Positions 22,865-34,640 of a DNA stretch of 64,000 bases are shown here, piece after piece. The DNA is from Monoplex corrugatus (lineage: Eukaryota; Mollusca; Gastropoda; Littorinimorpha; Ranellidae). The stretch is taken from assembly GCA_030674185.1 (NCBI GenBank), contig JAPXFY010000021.1, positions 73,295,669 through 73,359,668 on the forward strand, given 5' to 3'. The first letter of the stretch is position 1; every line of letters starts with the position of its first letter. The notes under the pieces were generated by a model that saw nothing but the letters and a program-made list of their open reading frames with translations, ran no database searches and was not told where the DNA came from. The position numbers were made by a program, and so were the translations under genes.

Positions 22865-24152
22865 AACTGTGTGATGTGAAGGCTGTTTAACCAGTAAGCC
22901 ACAGTGTGTGATGTGAAGGCTGTTTAACCAGTAAGCCACACAGTGTGTGATGTGAAGGCTGTTTAACCAGTAAGCCACACAGTGTGTGATGTGAAGGCTG
23001 TTTAACCAGTAAGCCACACAGTGTGTGATGTGAAGGCTGTTTAACCAGTAAGCCACACAGTGTGTGATGTGAAGGCCGTTTAACCAGTAAGCCACACAGT
23101 GTGTGATGTGAAGGCCGTTTAACCAGTAAGCCACACAGTGTGTGATGTGAAGGCTGTTTAACCAGTAAACCACACAGTGTGTGATGTGAAGGCTGTTTAA
23201 CCAGTAAGCCACACAGTGTGTGATGTGAAGGCCGTTTAACCAGTAAACCACACAGTGTGTGATGTGAAGGCTGTTTAACCAGTAAGTCACACAGTGTGTG
23301 ATGTGAAGGCTGTTTAACCAGTAAGCCACAGTGTGTGATGTGAAGGCTGTTTAACCAGTAAGCCACACAGTGTGTGATGTGAAGGCCGTTTAACCAGTAA
23401 GCCACACAGTGTGTGATGTGAAGGCTGTTTAACCAGTAAGCCACACAGTGTGTGATGTGAAGGCCGTTTAACCAGTAAGCCACACAGTGTGTGATGTGAA
23501 GGCCGTTTAACCAGTAAGCCACACAGTGTGTGATGTGAAGGCCGTTTAACCAGTAAGCCACACAGTGTGTGATGTGAAGGCCGTTTAAACCAGTAAGCCA
23601 CACAGTGTGTGATGTGAAGGCCGTTTAACCAGTAAGCCACACAGTGTGTGATGTGAAGGCCGTTTAACCAGTAAGCCACACAGTGTGTGATGTGAAGGCC
23701 GTTAAACCAGTAAGCCACACAGTGTGTGATGTGAAGGCCGTTTAACCAGTAAGCCACACAGTGTGTGATGTGAAGGCCGTTTAACCAGTAAGCCACACAG
23801 TGTGTGATGTGAAGGCCGTTTAACCAGTAAGCCACACAGTGTGTGATGTGAAGGCCGTTTAACCAGTAAACCACACAGTGTGTGATGTGAAGGCCGTTTA
23901 ACCAGTAAGCCACACAGTGTGTGATGTGAAGGCCGTTTAACCAGTAAGCCACACAGTGTGTGATGTGAAGGCCGTTTAACCAGTAAGCCACACAGTGTGT
24001 GATGTGAAGGCCGTTTAACCAGTAAGCCACACAGTGTGTGATGTGAAGGCCGTTTAACCAGTAAGCCACACAGTGTGTGATGTGAAGGCTGTTTAACCAG
24101 TAAGCCACACAGTGTGTGATGTGAAGGCTGTTTAACCAGTAAGCCACACAGT
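22865..24152. repeat. 39-bp minisatellite, about 33 copies
   Basis: Unit GTGTGATGTGAAGGCCGTTT then AACCAGTAAGCCACACAGT. Almost invariant; CTG/CCG (GGCTG, GGCCG) and a few GTAAACC variants occur, with the CTG form at both ends and CCG filling the middle. Each unit carries TGGCTTACTGG on the minus strand, the A-box motif of the neighbouring SINE head. 13-residue-period open frames are by-products. Confidence 0.97.
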
Positions 24153-24283
24153 GGTGTCCTGTCGTCTTTACGTAACGTGGTGTCTGAGCGCACGTACTGT
24201 GGATGGTAGCCTGACTTGAGTTGATTGTGACATGAACATGTGTCTGGTTCAGTAGGAAGGTCTAAATACACGCCGTGGGTTAC

Positions 24284-24287
24284 TACA

Positions 24288-24361
<74 letters not shown>

Positions 24362-24454
24362 TATATACATACACACACATATATACATACAGACACACAC
24401 ATACACACAGACACACGCACACACACATACACAGACACACACAGACACAGAAAG

Positions 24455-24502
<48 letters not shown>

Positions 24503-24544
24503 CCAGATACACATACGCGCGCGCGCGCACACCACACACACACA

Positions 24545-24587
<43 letters not shown>

Positions 24588-24592
24588 AAGAG
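24284..24592. repeat. (CA)n microsatellite cluster
   Basis: Long CA runs with TACATATATACAT, CAGACACAC and a CGCGCGCGCG interruption near 24515. Confidence 0.96.
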
Positions 24593-24815
24593 AAAGAGAG
24601 AGAAAGAGACAGATAGACAGAAAGAGAGAGAGACAGAGATAGAGAAACAGATAGAGAGAGGAGAGAGAGACGGAGAAAGAGACAGAAAGACAGAGAGACA
24701 GACAGACCGAGAGGGAGACAGGGAGAGAGACAGACAGACAGACTGACAGAGAGAGAGAAAGAGAGAGAGAGAAAGACAGAGACAGACAGACAGACAGGCA
24801 GGCAGGCAGACAGAT
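24593..24815. repeat. homopurine (GA/GACA)n tract
   Basis: About 220 bases of GAGA, GACAGA and GGCA repeats almost free of T on the plus strand; capable in principle of triplex or hinged DNA. Confidence 0.93.
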
Positions 24816-24879
24816 AGGCGATGAGACCATAGACATAAATAGACACTCGGACCTGCAACTGAGACAGGGACCATCTTTT

Positions 24880-25745
24880 CAAGAGAAGGCTTGAAAGCCG
24901 ACCCAAAGAAACTGGACGCTGTCCAACAACTCCCGGTGCCAGAAGACAAAGCAGCAATACAAAGAATATTCTGTGTAGTCGCACCAAACCTGTCTGAGGC
25001 AGCAGCACCACTCAGAGAACTGGTGAGAAAGGACGTCCACTTCAGTGAAGGTCTGAAGCGTCCCGGAGATGCTTGAAAATGTATTCGAGACTCTTAGAAG
25101 TACTTGACTCTCTCACTTCAGTGTGATGCTTCACAGTATGGATTTGGAGCTTGTCTCATGCAGGATGGTCAACCAATTCAGTACGCATCGCGGTCAGATG
25201 TGCCTACGGAAGAGGTATCCTGGTGGAGACCGACCACAAACCGCTGGAGACCATTCACAAGAAGAGCCTGCTCTCAGCACCGAAGAGGATTCAGGGCATG
25301 CTACTCAGAACTCAGAAGTTCAGGTACACAGTAGTGTACAAGCATGGAGCTGAGATGTACCTCGCTGACGCCCTCAGCAGAGCAATCGGTGGAAAAGCAG
25401 AACAGCAAGTCACCCACAAGGAAGCCATTTTCCTCACAGACCTGGAGAAAACAGACTCATTGCAAGAACTGACCATCGGCCAAGAGAGACTGAACAGTCT
25501 GCAGCAAGCAACTCAGGAAGATGCAACCATGAAAACCCTGAAAGCTGTCATTCTACAAGGCTGGCCAGAGGAGAAACAACAATTTCCATTGCAGTTACAA
25601 GACTACTTTCCTTTCAAGGAGGAACTGTCAGTCCACAATGGCCTTGTCTTCAAAAGCCACAGAGTGATTGTGCCTGAAAAAGAAAGAGCGGACATCCTAG
25701 AGAAACTCCATGCAAGCCACTCAGGAATTCAGAGCTGCAGAAGAA
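24880..25745 (+). pseudogene. Ty3/gypsy retrotransposon pol relic (RT end, RNase H, integrase zinc finger)
   Basis: Frames in order: ADPKKLDAVQQLPVPEDKAA (RT tether), NLSEAAAPLRELVRKD, LQCDASQYGFGACLMQDGQP (RNase H start with D), ASRS; then a jump in frame and a deletion near 25190-25215, resuming with ILVETDHKPLETI, YLADALSR, and an integrase H2C2-like LEKLHASHSGIQ. It stops being recognisable at about 25735, before the cysteines. No LTR, gag, protease or integrase core is present. Non-functional. Confidence 0.88.
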
Positions 25746-25759
25746 GAGCAAGGAACTGT

Positions 25760-26700
25760 CAAAAGAAAGAGACAGAAGGAAAGGCCGTCTTGATCTGCTG
25801 CAGATTGTCTGAGAGGCCAGGTTCATAGTCCTGACGTTATAGGTGGCCAGTTGCAGGACTGGTGGTTTCTTCATGTTGTTTGATCTGCCAGATGCTGTGA
25901 TAACTGTCCACTTTTCGATCCATTCCAAGCTCCAAGCACTCACTGAAGCTGGCAGACATTGATGACTCAGCACCTCATTGTCCCGTGTGCCCACATTAAG
26001 ACAGGCGGTACTGATAAGTAGGATGACCTCTCCCACCATCAGGGGCAACCTGTAGTACCTCCCACCATCAGGGGCAACCTGTAGTACCTCCCACCATCAG
26101 GGGCAACCTGTAGTACCTCCCACCATCAGGGGCAACCTGTAGTACCTCACACCATCAGGGGCAACCTGTAGTACCTCACACCATCAGGGGCAACTTGTAG
26201 TACTTCCCACCATCAGGGGCAACCTGTAGTACCTCACACCATCAGGGGCAATCTGTAGTACCTCACACCATCAGGGGCAACCTGTAGTACCTTCCACCAT
26301 CAAGGGCAACCTGTAGTACCTCACACCATCAGGGGCAACCTGTAGTACCTTCCACCATCAAGGGCAACCTGTAGTACCTCCCACCATACCTGTAGTACCT
26401 CCCACCATCAGGGGCAACCTGTAGTACCTCACACCATACCTGTAGTACCTCCCACCATCAAGGGCAACCTGTAGTACCTCCCACCATACCTGTAGTACCT
26501 CACACCATCAAGGGCAACCTGTAGTACCTCACACCATACCTGTAGTACCTCACACCATCAGGGGCAACCTGTAGTACCTCACACCATCAGGGGCAACCTG
26601 TAGTACCTCACACCAATTTGGTGTGGACTTACAACTCGTATCTGCCGTCTCCCGTGATGCTTTTGTTTCTTCACATCAGCACCAGAGTGACCAGTCTGGG
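25760..26700 (-). mobile_element. LINE 5'-end fragment containing the 29-bp array
   Basis: Minus-strand frame near 25835-25870 reads LQLATYNVRTM, the opening block of an APE endonuclease domain; it is cut about 60 bases later. Upstream, GATGGTGGGAGAGGTCATCC resembles the 5' leader of LINE C (GACGGTGGGAGAGACC, about 49570). Beyond the array, CACGGGA...AGATAC...TAAGTC follows the same order as LINE C at about 49595-49640. So the 29-bp array appears to sit within this LINE's leader. Confidence 0.5.
26030..26615. repeat. 29-bp minisatellite, about 19 copies
   Basis: Unit CCTCCCACCATCAGGGGCAA then CCTGTAGTA, with CACACC, CTTCC and AAGGG variants; some copies lack the CAGGGGCAA part, giving 13-14-bp short units from about 26390 on. 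Confidence 0.96.
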
Positions 26701-26769
26701 GCACTGACTCAGACGATGAGTAGGGAGACCCTGGGCTGTCCACACATTAGTATCCCCCTCTCAGTCTTG

Positions 26770-27355
26770 CTGACGTGTTCAAACGAATGAAAGGCAACAC
26801 ATTTTTCATCAGAGAATGTGGCCTGATATGATATTCCTCGTACTGTGATACTGTTAAGAGCATTTGATGAGGGAGCGTACCTACACAGGGGGTGTGACGG
26901 CAACCTCTTCAGCCTTGTATGCTTCAGAGCAAAGACCAAACTGCATCAAGTCCCGATCAGTCTGAAGGAGACAGAGATCATGAGCTAGAATGCCGGTGAA
27001 GACTTCAGCATTGGTATCGGTGACCACATCATGCATGTGGTGAATGAGTTCACCTACTTAGGATTGACAATCTCCAGCAGCAAGTCCCTTGACCCAGAGC
27101 TCAACAGGCAGATTGAGAAATCTGCGCCTGCCATGGCCAAACTGTCCAAGATTGTGAAGAAAATAACAAGCTCATCACACCCATCTAGACTGGATGGTAA
27201 AAATCTTTCTCTACAGCAATGAGAGCTGGACAACCTAACTGCTCCAAGAGCGCCTCCTCAATAGTTTCCGCCTGCAGAATTTTCGTCAGATCCTGGGCAA
27301 TACCTAGACAGAAGGACGTTCTGAACCAGACCAGCATTCTAAGCTGGTTTGGCCC
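26770..27355 (+). pseudogene. LINE C-like reverse transcriptase fragment
   Basis: Frames in succession: YLHRGCDGNLFSLVCFRAKT (compare IHLQTRSDGRLFNLARLRAR of LINE C), then NEFTYLGLTISSSKSLDPEL (LINE C: HQFTYLGSTITDNLSLDTEV) in the frame 27031-27222, then ESWTT, RLLNSFRLQNFRQILG. The catalytic segment between the first two blocks is deleted. Many lesions; old. Confidence 0.75.
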
Positions 27356-28170
27356 ATGTACACAGCCTGCATACTGAGTACTCTGTTGACTCGCACCACT
27401 GAGTGTTACACGGACATTAAGAACTGGATGACACACAATAAACTTCAGCTTAATGACGACAAGACAGAAGCTATCCTCATTGGCACCCGTCAGAAACTTT
27501 CTCAGCTGCCTCCTCTTTCTCTCCCATTATGTAACACATCAGTCCCAATTTCTGATTCAGCTAAAAACCTTGGTGTCTGCATTGACTCTACCCTCTCCAT
27601 GACAACTTTGTTTCTCAAACTGCCAGATCTTGCTACTATCATCTCCATCGTATAAGCCTGATCAGGAAGTATCTCTCTATCGAAACAACTGCAAAACTCG
27701 TTCTCTCCTTCATAATGTCTCGCATTGACTATTGCAATTCACTCCTGTCTGGTCTTCCTGCCTCCACCATTCACATCCTACAGCGCATTCAAAACAATGC
27801 TGTACGCCTTGTACTCAAAAAGAAAAAAGCTGACCACATATCTCCTCTCCTGGCACAACTTCACTGGCTCCCTGTATCAAAGCGCATACAGTACAAACTA
27901 GACACCATGTGCTACAAAAGCCTCAATAACGCAGCCCCCGATTACCTGTCAAGCCTACTTGAGATCTATGTTCCCTCACGTACCCTCCGCTCTGCCTCCG
28001 ATCCTCTGACTTTTCGCTTTCCACGCACTAAGCTCAATACCTATGGTCCACGAGCCTTCTCTGTTTCTGGTCCACTCTCCTGGAACAAACTTCCTCTCTC
28101 AGTCCGTCAGCAACCTACTTTTGTCTCCTTCAAGTCCGCTCTCAAAACTCACCTTTTCTCCTCTGCATAA
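27356..28170 (+). pseudogene. L2/CR1-like RT C-terminal region
   Basis: First frame: WMTHNKLQLNDDKTEAILIG and [13 protein letters not shown] (RT after the catalytic box). A deletion or frameshift at 27610-27700 follows. The second frame (27715-28170) is intact: [62 protein letters not shown], ending [11 protein letters not shown]. These blocks are characteristic of L2/CR1/Rex-group RT C-termini. Confidence 0.88.
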
Positions 28171-28319
28171 AATCCTAACCTCACTCAACCCCCCTCTGCA
28201 GCCTGTCTCCGCTCGGAGGGGAATCACATTGTTATAATATATAATTGTATATGATATGCTCTCTATAATTTTCCATTGCTTTGATTCTTGCTTTTATTCA
28301 TTCTCCCCATTTATAGCCA

Positions 28320-28384
<65 letters not shown>

Positions 28385-28428
28385 GCGTGCGTGTGTGTGC
28401 GTGCGTACGTGCGTACGTGCGTGTGTGT
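28320..28428. repeat. (TG)n microsatellite with CG steps
   Basis: Expanded inside the L2-like 3' UTR; the right part changes to CGTGCGTACGTGCG. Confidence 0.96.
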
Positions 28429-28507
28429 CTGTTTCAGCGCTTAGATTTGATTTTATCAAGATTTTGCGCTATATAAATATTGTAATTATTAATTATTATT
28501 ATTATAT

Positions 28508-28751
28508 TACTCTTCTCTATGGCAGCAAGATCTGGACAACCTGCATATGCCCAGTGGACTGCCTCAATAACTTGCACTAAGAGTACACCAAGAATTAAAC
28601 GACATTTACCTTCATGGTGAATGATTTCAGGACAACAGTTGTCCTGTCAAGCTTGTAGATGCCATCTTTGGGTTCATGGTACTGGCACTACAGAGTCAAA
28701 CACGTAGAGTCCTAAAAAGGGATGATAGTACATGACTGTATATATGGTCGA
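28508..28751 (+). other. possible LINE scrap, otherwise nothing
   Basis: LLYGSKIWTT is readable at about 28510-28545 and resembles the LLYGSExWTT block of LINE C-type RTs. The rest to 28751 shows no feature apart from the short palindrome GGACAACAGTTGTCC near 28630. Confidence 0.35.
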
Positions 28752-28799
28752 CAATCGTGGTCGGTAAAGTCCAACCTAGCACTTTATTTGTGTATTCTC

Positions 28800-31700
28800 A
28801 TGTGGGATCTCAGGCCAAAGTCTGATGCACACAGACAGCCGCATACTGGACACTCAATGGAACACTCTGCACAGTTGGTTCTGGCCTTTATTGCTGTACG
28901 CATCTTTCGTTTTCATAATCTTCTGTTCCCTTGCGAATAGCTTGCCTTCATTCAGGCCTGTTTATGGCCATGATTTCCTATTGTTCTTCATCAATGTCAC
29001 ATTTCTGGAGGGATTTTTTCAGGGTGTCTCTGTAGCGAAGCTTTGGCCGTCCTCTCGGTCGATGGCCTTTTGTCAGTTCACCGTACAAGAGCTGCTTTGG
29101 TAGCCTGTTATCCTGCATGCGCATGAGATGTCCAGACCATCTTAGCTGAGACTGAGTTAGCAGTGCATCTATGCTTGGCATCTGGGCTTGCAAAGTACAT
29201 CATGTTTAAGACTCTGTTGTACCATTTGATGTTTAAGATACATTAAAATACGTTGGAGGCGGCGCTGGTGAAACTGATCTAGTATCTTGACATGTCTACG
29301 GTAGAGAGTCCAGGACTGGCATCCATACAGCAATGCAGTCAGGACTACTGCTCTGTATACTGCACACTTTGTCTGCAGTTTCAAGCCCCTATCGTTCCAT
29401 ACTCGCTTGTGGAGTCTGCCATAGGAAGCACTTGCCTTAGCGATGCGGTTGGATACTTCCTTGTCAAGAATGTTTGAAGAGGAGAGACTGCTACCAAGAC
29501 AGGTGAAGAAGTCAACATTGTTAAAGACCTTGCCGTCGATCTTTATTTCAGGGATGTTTGCTGTTGATGCTCTTGCAAGTTGGAACATCACTTCAGTCTT
29601 CTCGATGCTTATTGTGAGCCCAAAGCGCTTAGTGACCGCAGACAAAGAATCTTAAGTCTTTGAAGGTCATTCTCTGAGTGGGCAACGATAGCTCATCATC
29701 AGCATACAGGAGGTCACGAACATGTGATTTAGTGACTTTCTTCTTAGCCTACAGGTGTTGATATTGAAGATATTCCCATCTCTCCCGTATGTATGTGATT
29801 TGGATGCCTTGGTGAGTTCGACAAAGAGGATACAGAGATCTATATTTTGTTCCTTACATTTCTCTTGGATCTGTCTTGCAGCGAATATCATGTCGACTGT
29901 TCCTCTGTTCTGGCGAAAACTACACTGGCTTTCTGTTACTGTCTCATCAAGAATATGGGTATTCGACCTGTTTAAGATGAATTTGGAGAGGATCTTGTCT
30001 GCAGTGCTCAAAGGGAGATCTCACGATAGTTGTCACAGCTGGACTTGTCACCTTCACCAGGTGCACTATTCTGGCATCTTTCAGATCTTGGGGTAAAAAG
30101 CCATCTTCCCAGCATGTACAAAGAAACTCAGTAAACTTCTGTATCAATGGCTGACCACCTGCTGTAAAAACTTCAGGCAGAATACCATCAGAGCCTACTG
30201 ATTTACCACACTGCAGTTGCTTCTGTCATCTCATCCTCCGTGGGTAGGTCGTCAAGTTCCATATGTAGGGGTCTTGCTGGAATCTCTTCAATGACACTGG
30301 GGTCAATCGACGAAGGCCTGTTAAGAATCTACTCGAAGTGTTCTGACCATCTCTAATTTATTGCCTCATTATAATAATTACAATATAATAATTACAATAT
30401 TTATATAGCGCAAAATCTTGATAAAATCAAATCAAAGCGCATTATCAGTGAGGAGCTCACTCTGCAGGTTCCGGATTGGGGCTGCACTTCTCTGTGGTGG
30501 CCCAAACATATACCTGAGGCTGGAGTAGAAGAGCTTGGCATTTTTTGAGTCAGCATAACCCTGGATCTCCTCTGCCTTCTTTTCCACCATTCATCCTTCA
30601 TGGAGCACAACCACTTCTGAACTTTTCTTCTGAGATGGTGGAATTTGTCCCGCTTTGAGTCAGACTGTTTGTCCACTAGCCAGTTGTTGTGTGCAGCATA
30701 TTTCTCAACAAGAAGACTTTGAATTTCATAATCGTTGTCATCAAACCAATCCTGGTGATGTCTTTTGAGGACATCTATTGTCTCTTTGGCGGCGGTGTCA
30801 ACATCATTTCTTAATTTGGCACCGTTTTCTTCTGTCTCTCCTTTGGTGAAGGCAACTTGCTCTGGACGCTTTGATCATTCATTCTGTAAGGCAACTGTTA
30901 TGCCAGGGTTATTGATTTTCCGAACATCCAGTTTTTGGGGAGGTTTCTTGCCCTGGGGCCTTCTTTTTCTTCGCGCCTGGAGGTTCACCTTTGATCTGAG
31001 AAGAGGGTGGTCTTTTGAGCGTTCGGTGCCTCTCATTGCTCTGGTGATATGAAAGTCACGCAGATCACGTTGTCCGCAGATAAATAAAATCTATTTGATG
31101 CCAGTGCTTCGATCTTGGATGCATCCATGTGGTTTTGTAAGCATCGTTCTGTTGGAAGAATATATTTGTGATTGAGAGATTGTGCTGGGAGCATAGTGAA
31201 AGCAGAAGTTTGCCATTTGAGTTCTTTTGATCGATACCATGATGACCAATAATGCCAGCCCATGCTGTATGATTTCAGCTGATTCTCACGTTAAAATCCC
31301 CCAGGATGATCAAACTTATCACCTGCAGGTACGCTGTGTACAACTTCATCAAGCTGTTGGTAGAAAGCTTCTTTGTTTTCATCTTGGTTTGTCATGGTGG
31401 GGGCACAGACACTACCAAAGTAGCATATGCATTGTCTGATATGGGGAGCCCCATAGTCATGATTCTGTCATTGATGCCCTGGGGCTGTGACTTCAGTTGA
31501 GAGACGAGAGGGGTCCTTACTGCGAAGCCAACACCTGCCTTCCTTTCTGCTTTGCGACCAGACCAGTATATAGTATATCCTGATCCAACCTCGCTTAATT
31601 GACCCTTGTCTAAAAATCTTGTCTCGCTGAGGGCAGCAATTTCAACTTTGTATCTGTGGAGCTCTTGTGTTACCAAGGCGGTTCTTCTTTCTGGTTGGCT

Positions 31701-31937
31701 GATCTCTTTTCTATCTAGGAGAGTTTGCACGTTCCAAGCAGCAACAATCAAGGGCTTAGTGGTCCGTTTCCGTTGGTGGTAGCCTGTCCGAACCCTGAGG
31801 TTCTTAGCACCCTCTGCTCCTTTCCCTGTCTGCATGCTACCTTCAGCAGTGGTTCCAGAGCCGCTGGGGACTAGGGCCGTTGTTTTCGTGTGTCTGTCAT
31901 GTTTGTGAGGGGGGTTGGCGCTAGGTGCCGTGCGCAT
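28800..31937 (-). pseudogene. LINE B endonuclease-reverse transcriptase, multiply broken
   Basis: Endonuclease: AAWNVQTLLDRKE (N), ALSETRF (E), VGFAVRTPL in 31937-31392; then a frame break at GTGTCTGTGCCCCCACC and more breaks through the D-N and D-H motifs. Linker: KWLCSMKDEWWKRR (about 30600). RT: ESQCSFRQNRGTVDMIFAAR and a degraded motif A (LFVELTKA); the YADD region is lost or frameshifted. C-terminal part: TISIEKTEVMF, LLYGCQSWT, RWSGHLMRMQDNRLPKQLL, GRPKLRYRD, then a zinc-finger-like CPVCG...H segment near 28800-28860. Inactive. Confidence 0.85.
30373..30439 (-). mobile_element. 67-bp L2-like tail inserted in LINE B copy 1
   Basis: Minus-strand copy of the 3' tail seen at 28434-28507. 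Flanked by ATAATG duplications (CATTAT on plus at 30367-30372 and 30440-30445). The orthologous site in copy 2 is occupied identically. Confidence 0.9.
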
Positions 31938-32143
31938 AATTATGTAAGTTACTGTTGTTGACGCAGAGCCTCAGCAACTCTCTCCACTTGCTTCCACAAG
32001 TCCAAGGCAAAGCGAGGTACGGCTGAACAGTAGATGACAGTTCGCAGCATATGCCCAAAACCACAAGCAGAGCTGTGTGGGAATGCTCTTTATGCAGTAT
32101 GCAGCTGCGGGATTTTCTGTCTGGGTTTACTCCCATAGACTTT

Positions 32144-32589
32144 CCCCACCCAAGGGGTAACCCACAAGGCAGCAGAAACAGGCGCAGGTCGTACAGTCAA
32201 CTGTCATACTATCATACTGTAGCAGAGACTTCGCTCTGACCTGACTTGTAATACAAAATACGCACAAATATACGTAGACACTTTCTGTGTCTGTCTGTCT
32301 GTCCCCCCCCCCCCCTCTCTCTCTCTCTCTGTCACACACATATGAATAAAAACAAGAACACAATATTGTCCTGATCTCTTTTTAATCACACATTCATCTA
32401 GAACACAACACGATTCAATATTTCACCGCCATTAACATTCTCACTCTACAAACCCATGATAAAGGCACTGTTAGTTGTAAGGCACTAAGTTCGCAGAACA
32501 TACATCCTGATTTAAAAAGTGCATTTGCGCACACAAAAGTTTTACCAAGGTAAAAAGACGCAGACGTACGGTTAAGCCAGTATTACCTT
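32144..32589. other. no gene; short CT/C run
   Basis: A (TCTG)n-C14-(CT)n tract at 32297-32332 is the only structure seen. Confidence 0.5.
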
Positions 32590-33420
32590 TTATGCAAAAC
32601 TTTTATATACGTATATAGACCTCTATACCAGTATGTAAAACTTGTATATACGCATATATACCAGTATTTCGCTGTATGCAGAAATTTAATATACGCTATA
32701 TACCAGTGTTTCCCTGTATGCAGAAATTTAATATACGCTATATACCAGTGTTTCGCTGTATGCAGAAATTTAATATACGCTATATACCAGTGTTTCGCTG
32801 TATGCAGAAATTTAATATACGCTATATACCAGTGTTTCCCTGTATGCAGAAATTTAATATACGCTATATACCAGTGTTTCCCTGTATGCAGAAATTTAAT
32901 ATACGCTATATACCAGTGTTTCCCTGTATGCAGAAATTTAATATACGCTATATACCAGTGTTTCCCTGTATGCAGAAATTTAATATACGCTATATACCAG
33001 TGTTTCCCTTTACGCAAAATTTGTATATACGCATGTACACTAATATTACCCTCTATGCAAAACTTTTATATTCGCGTATATATCAGTATTGCTTTTTATG
33101 CAAAACTTTTATATTCACATATATACCAGTGTTGCCCTTTACGTAAAACTTGTATCTACGCATAAGCAGCATGTAAGACTTGTATATAAGAATATATACC
33201 AGTATTAAAACTTGTATATACGAATATATACCAGTATGTCAAACTTGTACATACGCATATATACCAGTATAGTGCTCTTTATACATAATTTTCATATATG
33301 CATATATACCAGTATTACCCTTTAAAAAAGGTTTATATACTCATACATATCAAGTATTTCCCTTTATGCAAAACGTTTGTATAAGCAGTACTTCTCTTTG
33401 TACAGAACTTTTAAACAAAA
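32590..33420. repeat. 42-bp minisatellite with diverged flanks
   Basis: Core 32665-33008: about eight near-identical units CCTGTATGCAGAAATTTAAT, ATACGCTATATACCAGTGTTTC. On both sides related but diverged units (TGCAAAACTTTTATATACG, ATATACCAGTATTACCC) extend to 32590 and about 33420. Confidence 0.94.
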
Positions 33421-33534
33421 TAGCTTCTTATCGTAGGCAAACGATTGACCAGCAGCTATTTCTCATAATCAAAACTTTAAACAGAAACTGGTAGTGCTCA
33501 AATAGAGAACTTTATCAGAACAGCTGCCGATTAT

Positions 33535-34640
33535 ATGCAAAATGTTTAGCACAATATGCTATTTCTCATATGCAAAATGTTTAGCACAATATGCTATTTC
33601 TCATATGCAAAATGTTTAGCACAATATGCTATTTCTCATATGCAAAATGTTTAGCACAATATGCTATTTCTCATATGCAAAATGTTTAGCACAATATGCT
33701 ATTTCTCATATGCAAAATGTTTAGCACAATATGCTATTTCTCATATGCAAAATGTTTAGCACAATATGCTATTTCTCATATGCAAAATGTTTAGCACAAT
33801 ATGCTATTTCTCATATGCAAAATGTTTAGCACATATGCTATTTCTCATATGCAAAATGTTTAGCAGAATATGCTATTTCTCATATGCAAAATGTTTAGCA
33901 CAATATGCTATTTCTCATATGCAAAATGTTTAGCACAATATGCTATTTCTCATATGCAAAATATTTAGCACAATATGCTATTTCTCATATGCAAAATGTT
34001 TAGCAAAATATGCTATTTCTCATATGCAAAACTGTCACTGATACAGTTATTCTATACAAGGAATTGTTTGCCCAAACATCAAGTTCTCGTGTATAAAACT
34101 TTCACCCAAAACAGCTATTTCTTACTTTCAAAAGTTGTATAACATATATATTTAAAGCAGAACTGTTACCAACATGTGTTTGTCATACGGAAAGCTTTCA
34201 CAGAAACAGTTTTTTCCGTATAAGCAAACAAATTGCCAAAACAGCTATTTCTCATACACAAAACATTCACTAAAACAGTTACTACTCGCATGCTGAATTT
34301 TTACTAACATGTCTTCTTCATATGCAAAATTTCTATTAACATCTCTTTCACAGATGCAAAATTTGTGCCCAAACTAGTTGTCTTACAAAAGCAAAACATG
34401 TACCAAAGATATTTATTTCACATAATAAGTGCAAAACTTGTGCCAAAATCAGCAATTTTTCATATGAAAAACTTGTACCAAAAACACCTGTTTTACATGT
34501 GCAACCAAAAACATCTATTTCACATTCCTAAACCTGTACCAATACAATTTGTTCGTACACAAAAACCTTTTCCAAAAGCATCTGTTTTACATTTGCAAAA
34601 CGTGTACCACTAAGTTCTATCTGACATATTAAAAATGTGC
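33535..34640. repeat. 35-bp minisatellite grading into diverged copies
   Basis: 33535-34030: about 14 near-identical units GCAAAATGTTTAGCACAATA, TGCTATTTCTCATAT. From 34031 to about 34640 the pattern decays (CAAAACTTTCACCAAAACAG, TATTTCTCATA-like blocks with variable spacing). Probably one ancestral array with 32590-33420. Confidence 0.92.

Larger units (their letters stand above)
27356..28507 (+). mobile_element. L2/CR1-like LINE, 5'-truncated
   Basis: RT C-terminal part, a 3' UTR interrupted by (TG)n at 28320-28428, and a tail TTTGCGCTATATAAATATTG followed by (ATT)n at about 28466-28507. The tail recurs alone at 30373-30439 and 53728-53794. L2/CR1-group elements end in such short A/T-rich repeats. 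Confidence 0.8.
28752..32143 (-). mobile_element. LINE family B, copy 1
   Basis: Full-span but defective LINE: 5' leader from about 32143 (TGGGTGGGGAAAGTCTATGG), APE endonuclease, RT and a C-terminal zinc finger region, ending at about 28752 with CGACCACGA. Copy 2 is on the plus strand at 52010-58265. Both carry the same 67-bp L2 tail and the same frameshifts. The flanks of the two copies do not match, so this is not simply one inverted duplication. Confidence 0.9.

Noticed and set aside
22865..24949. Very long minus-strand open frames (up to 415 codons) reading LHITHCVAYWLNG repeats and poly-CV
   Set aside because: They are translations of the 39-bp satellite and (CA)n DNA; no start context, domain or non-repeat coding segment supports them.
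31392..31937. 181-codon open frame as an independent gene
   Set aside because: It is the endonuclease N-terminal part of LINE B copy 1, with the same breakpoints as copy 2.
33535..34030. CRISPR-like appearance of regularly spaced repeats
   Set aside because: Units are contiguous tandem repeats with no unique spacers, and the genome is eukaryotic. The same applies to the other 35-56-bp arrays.
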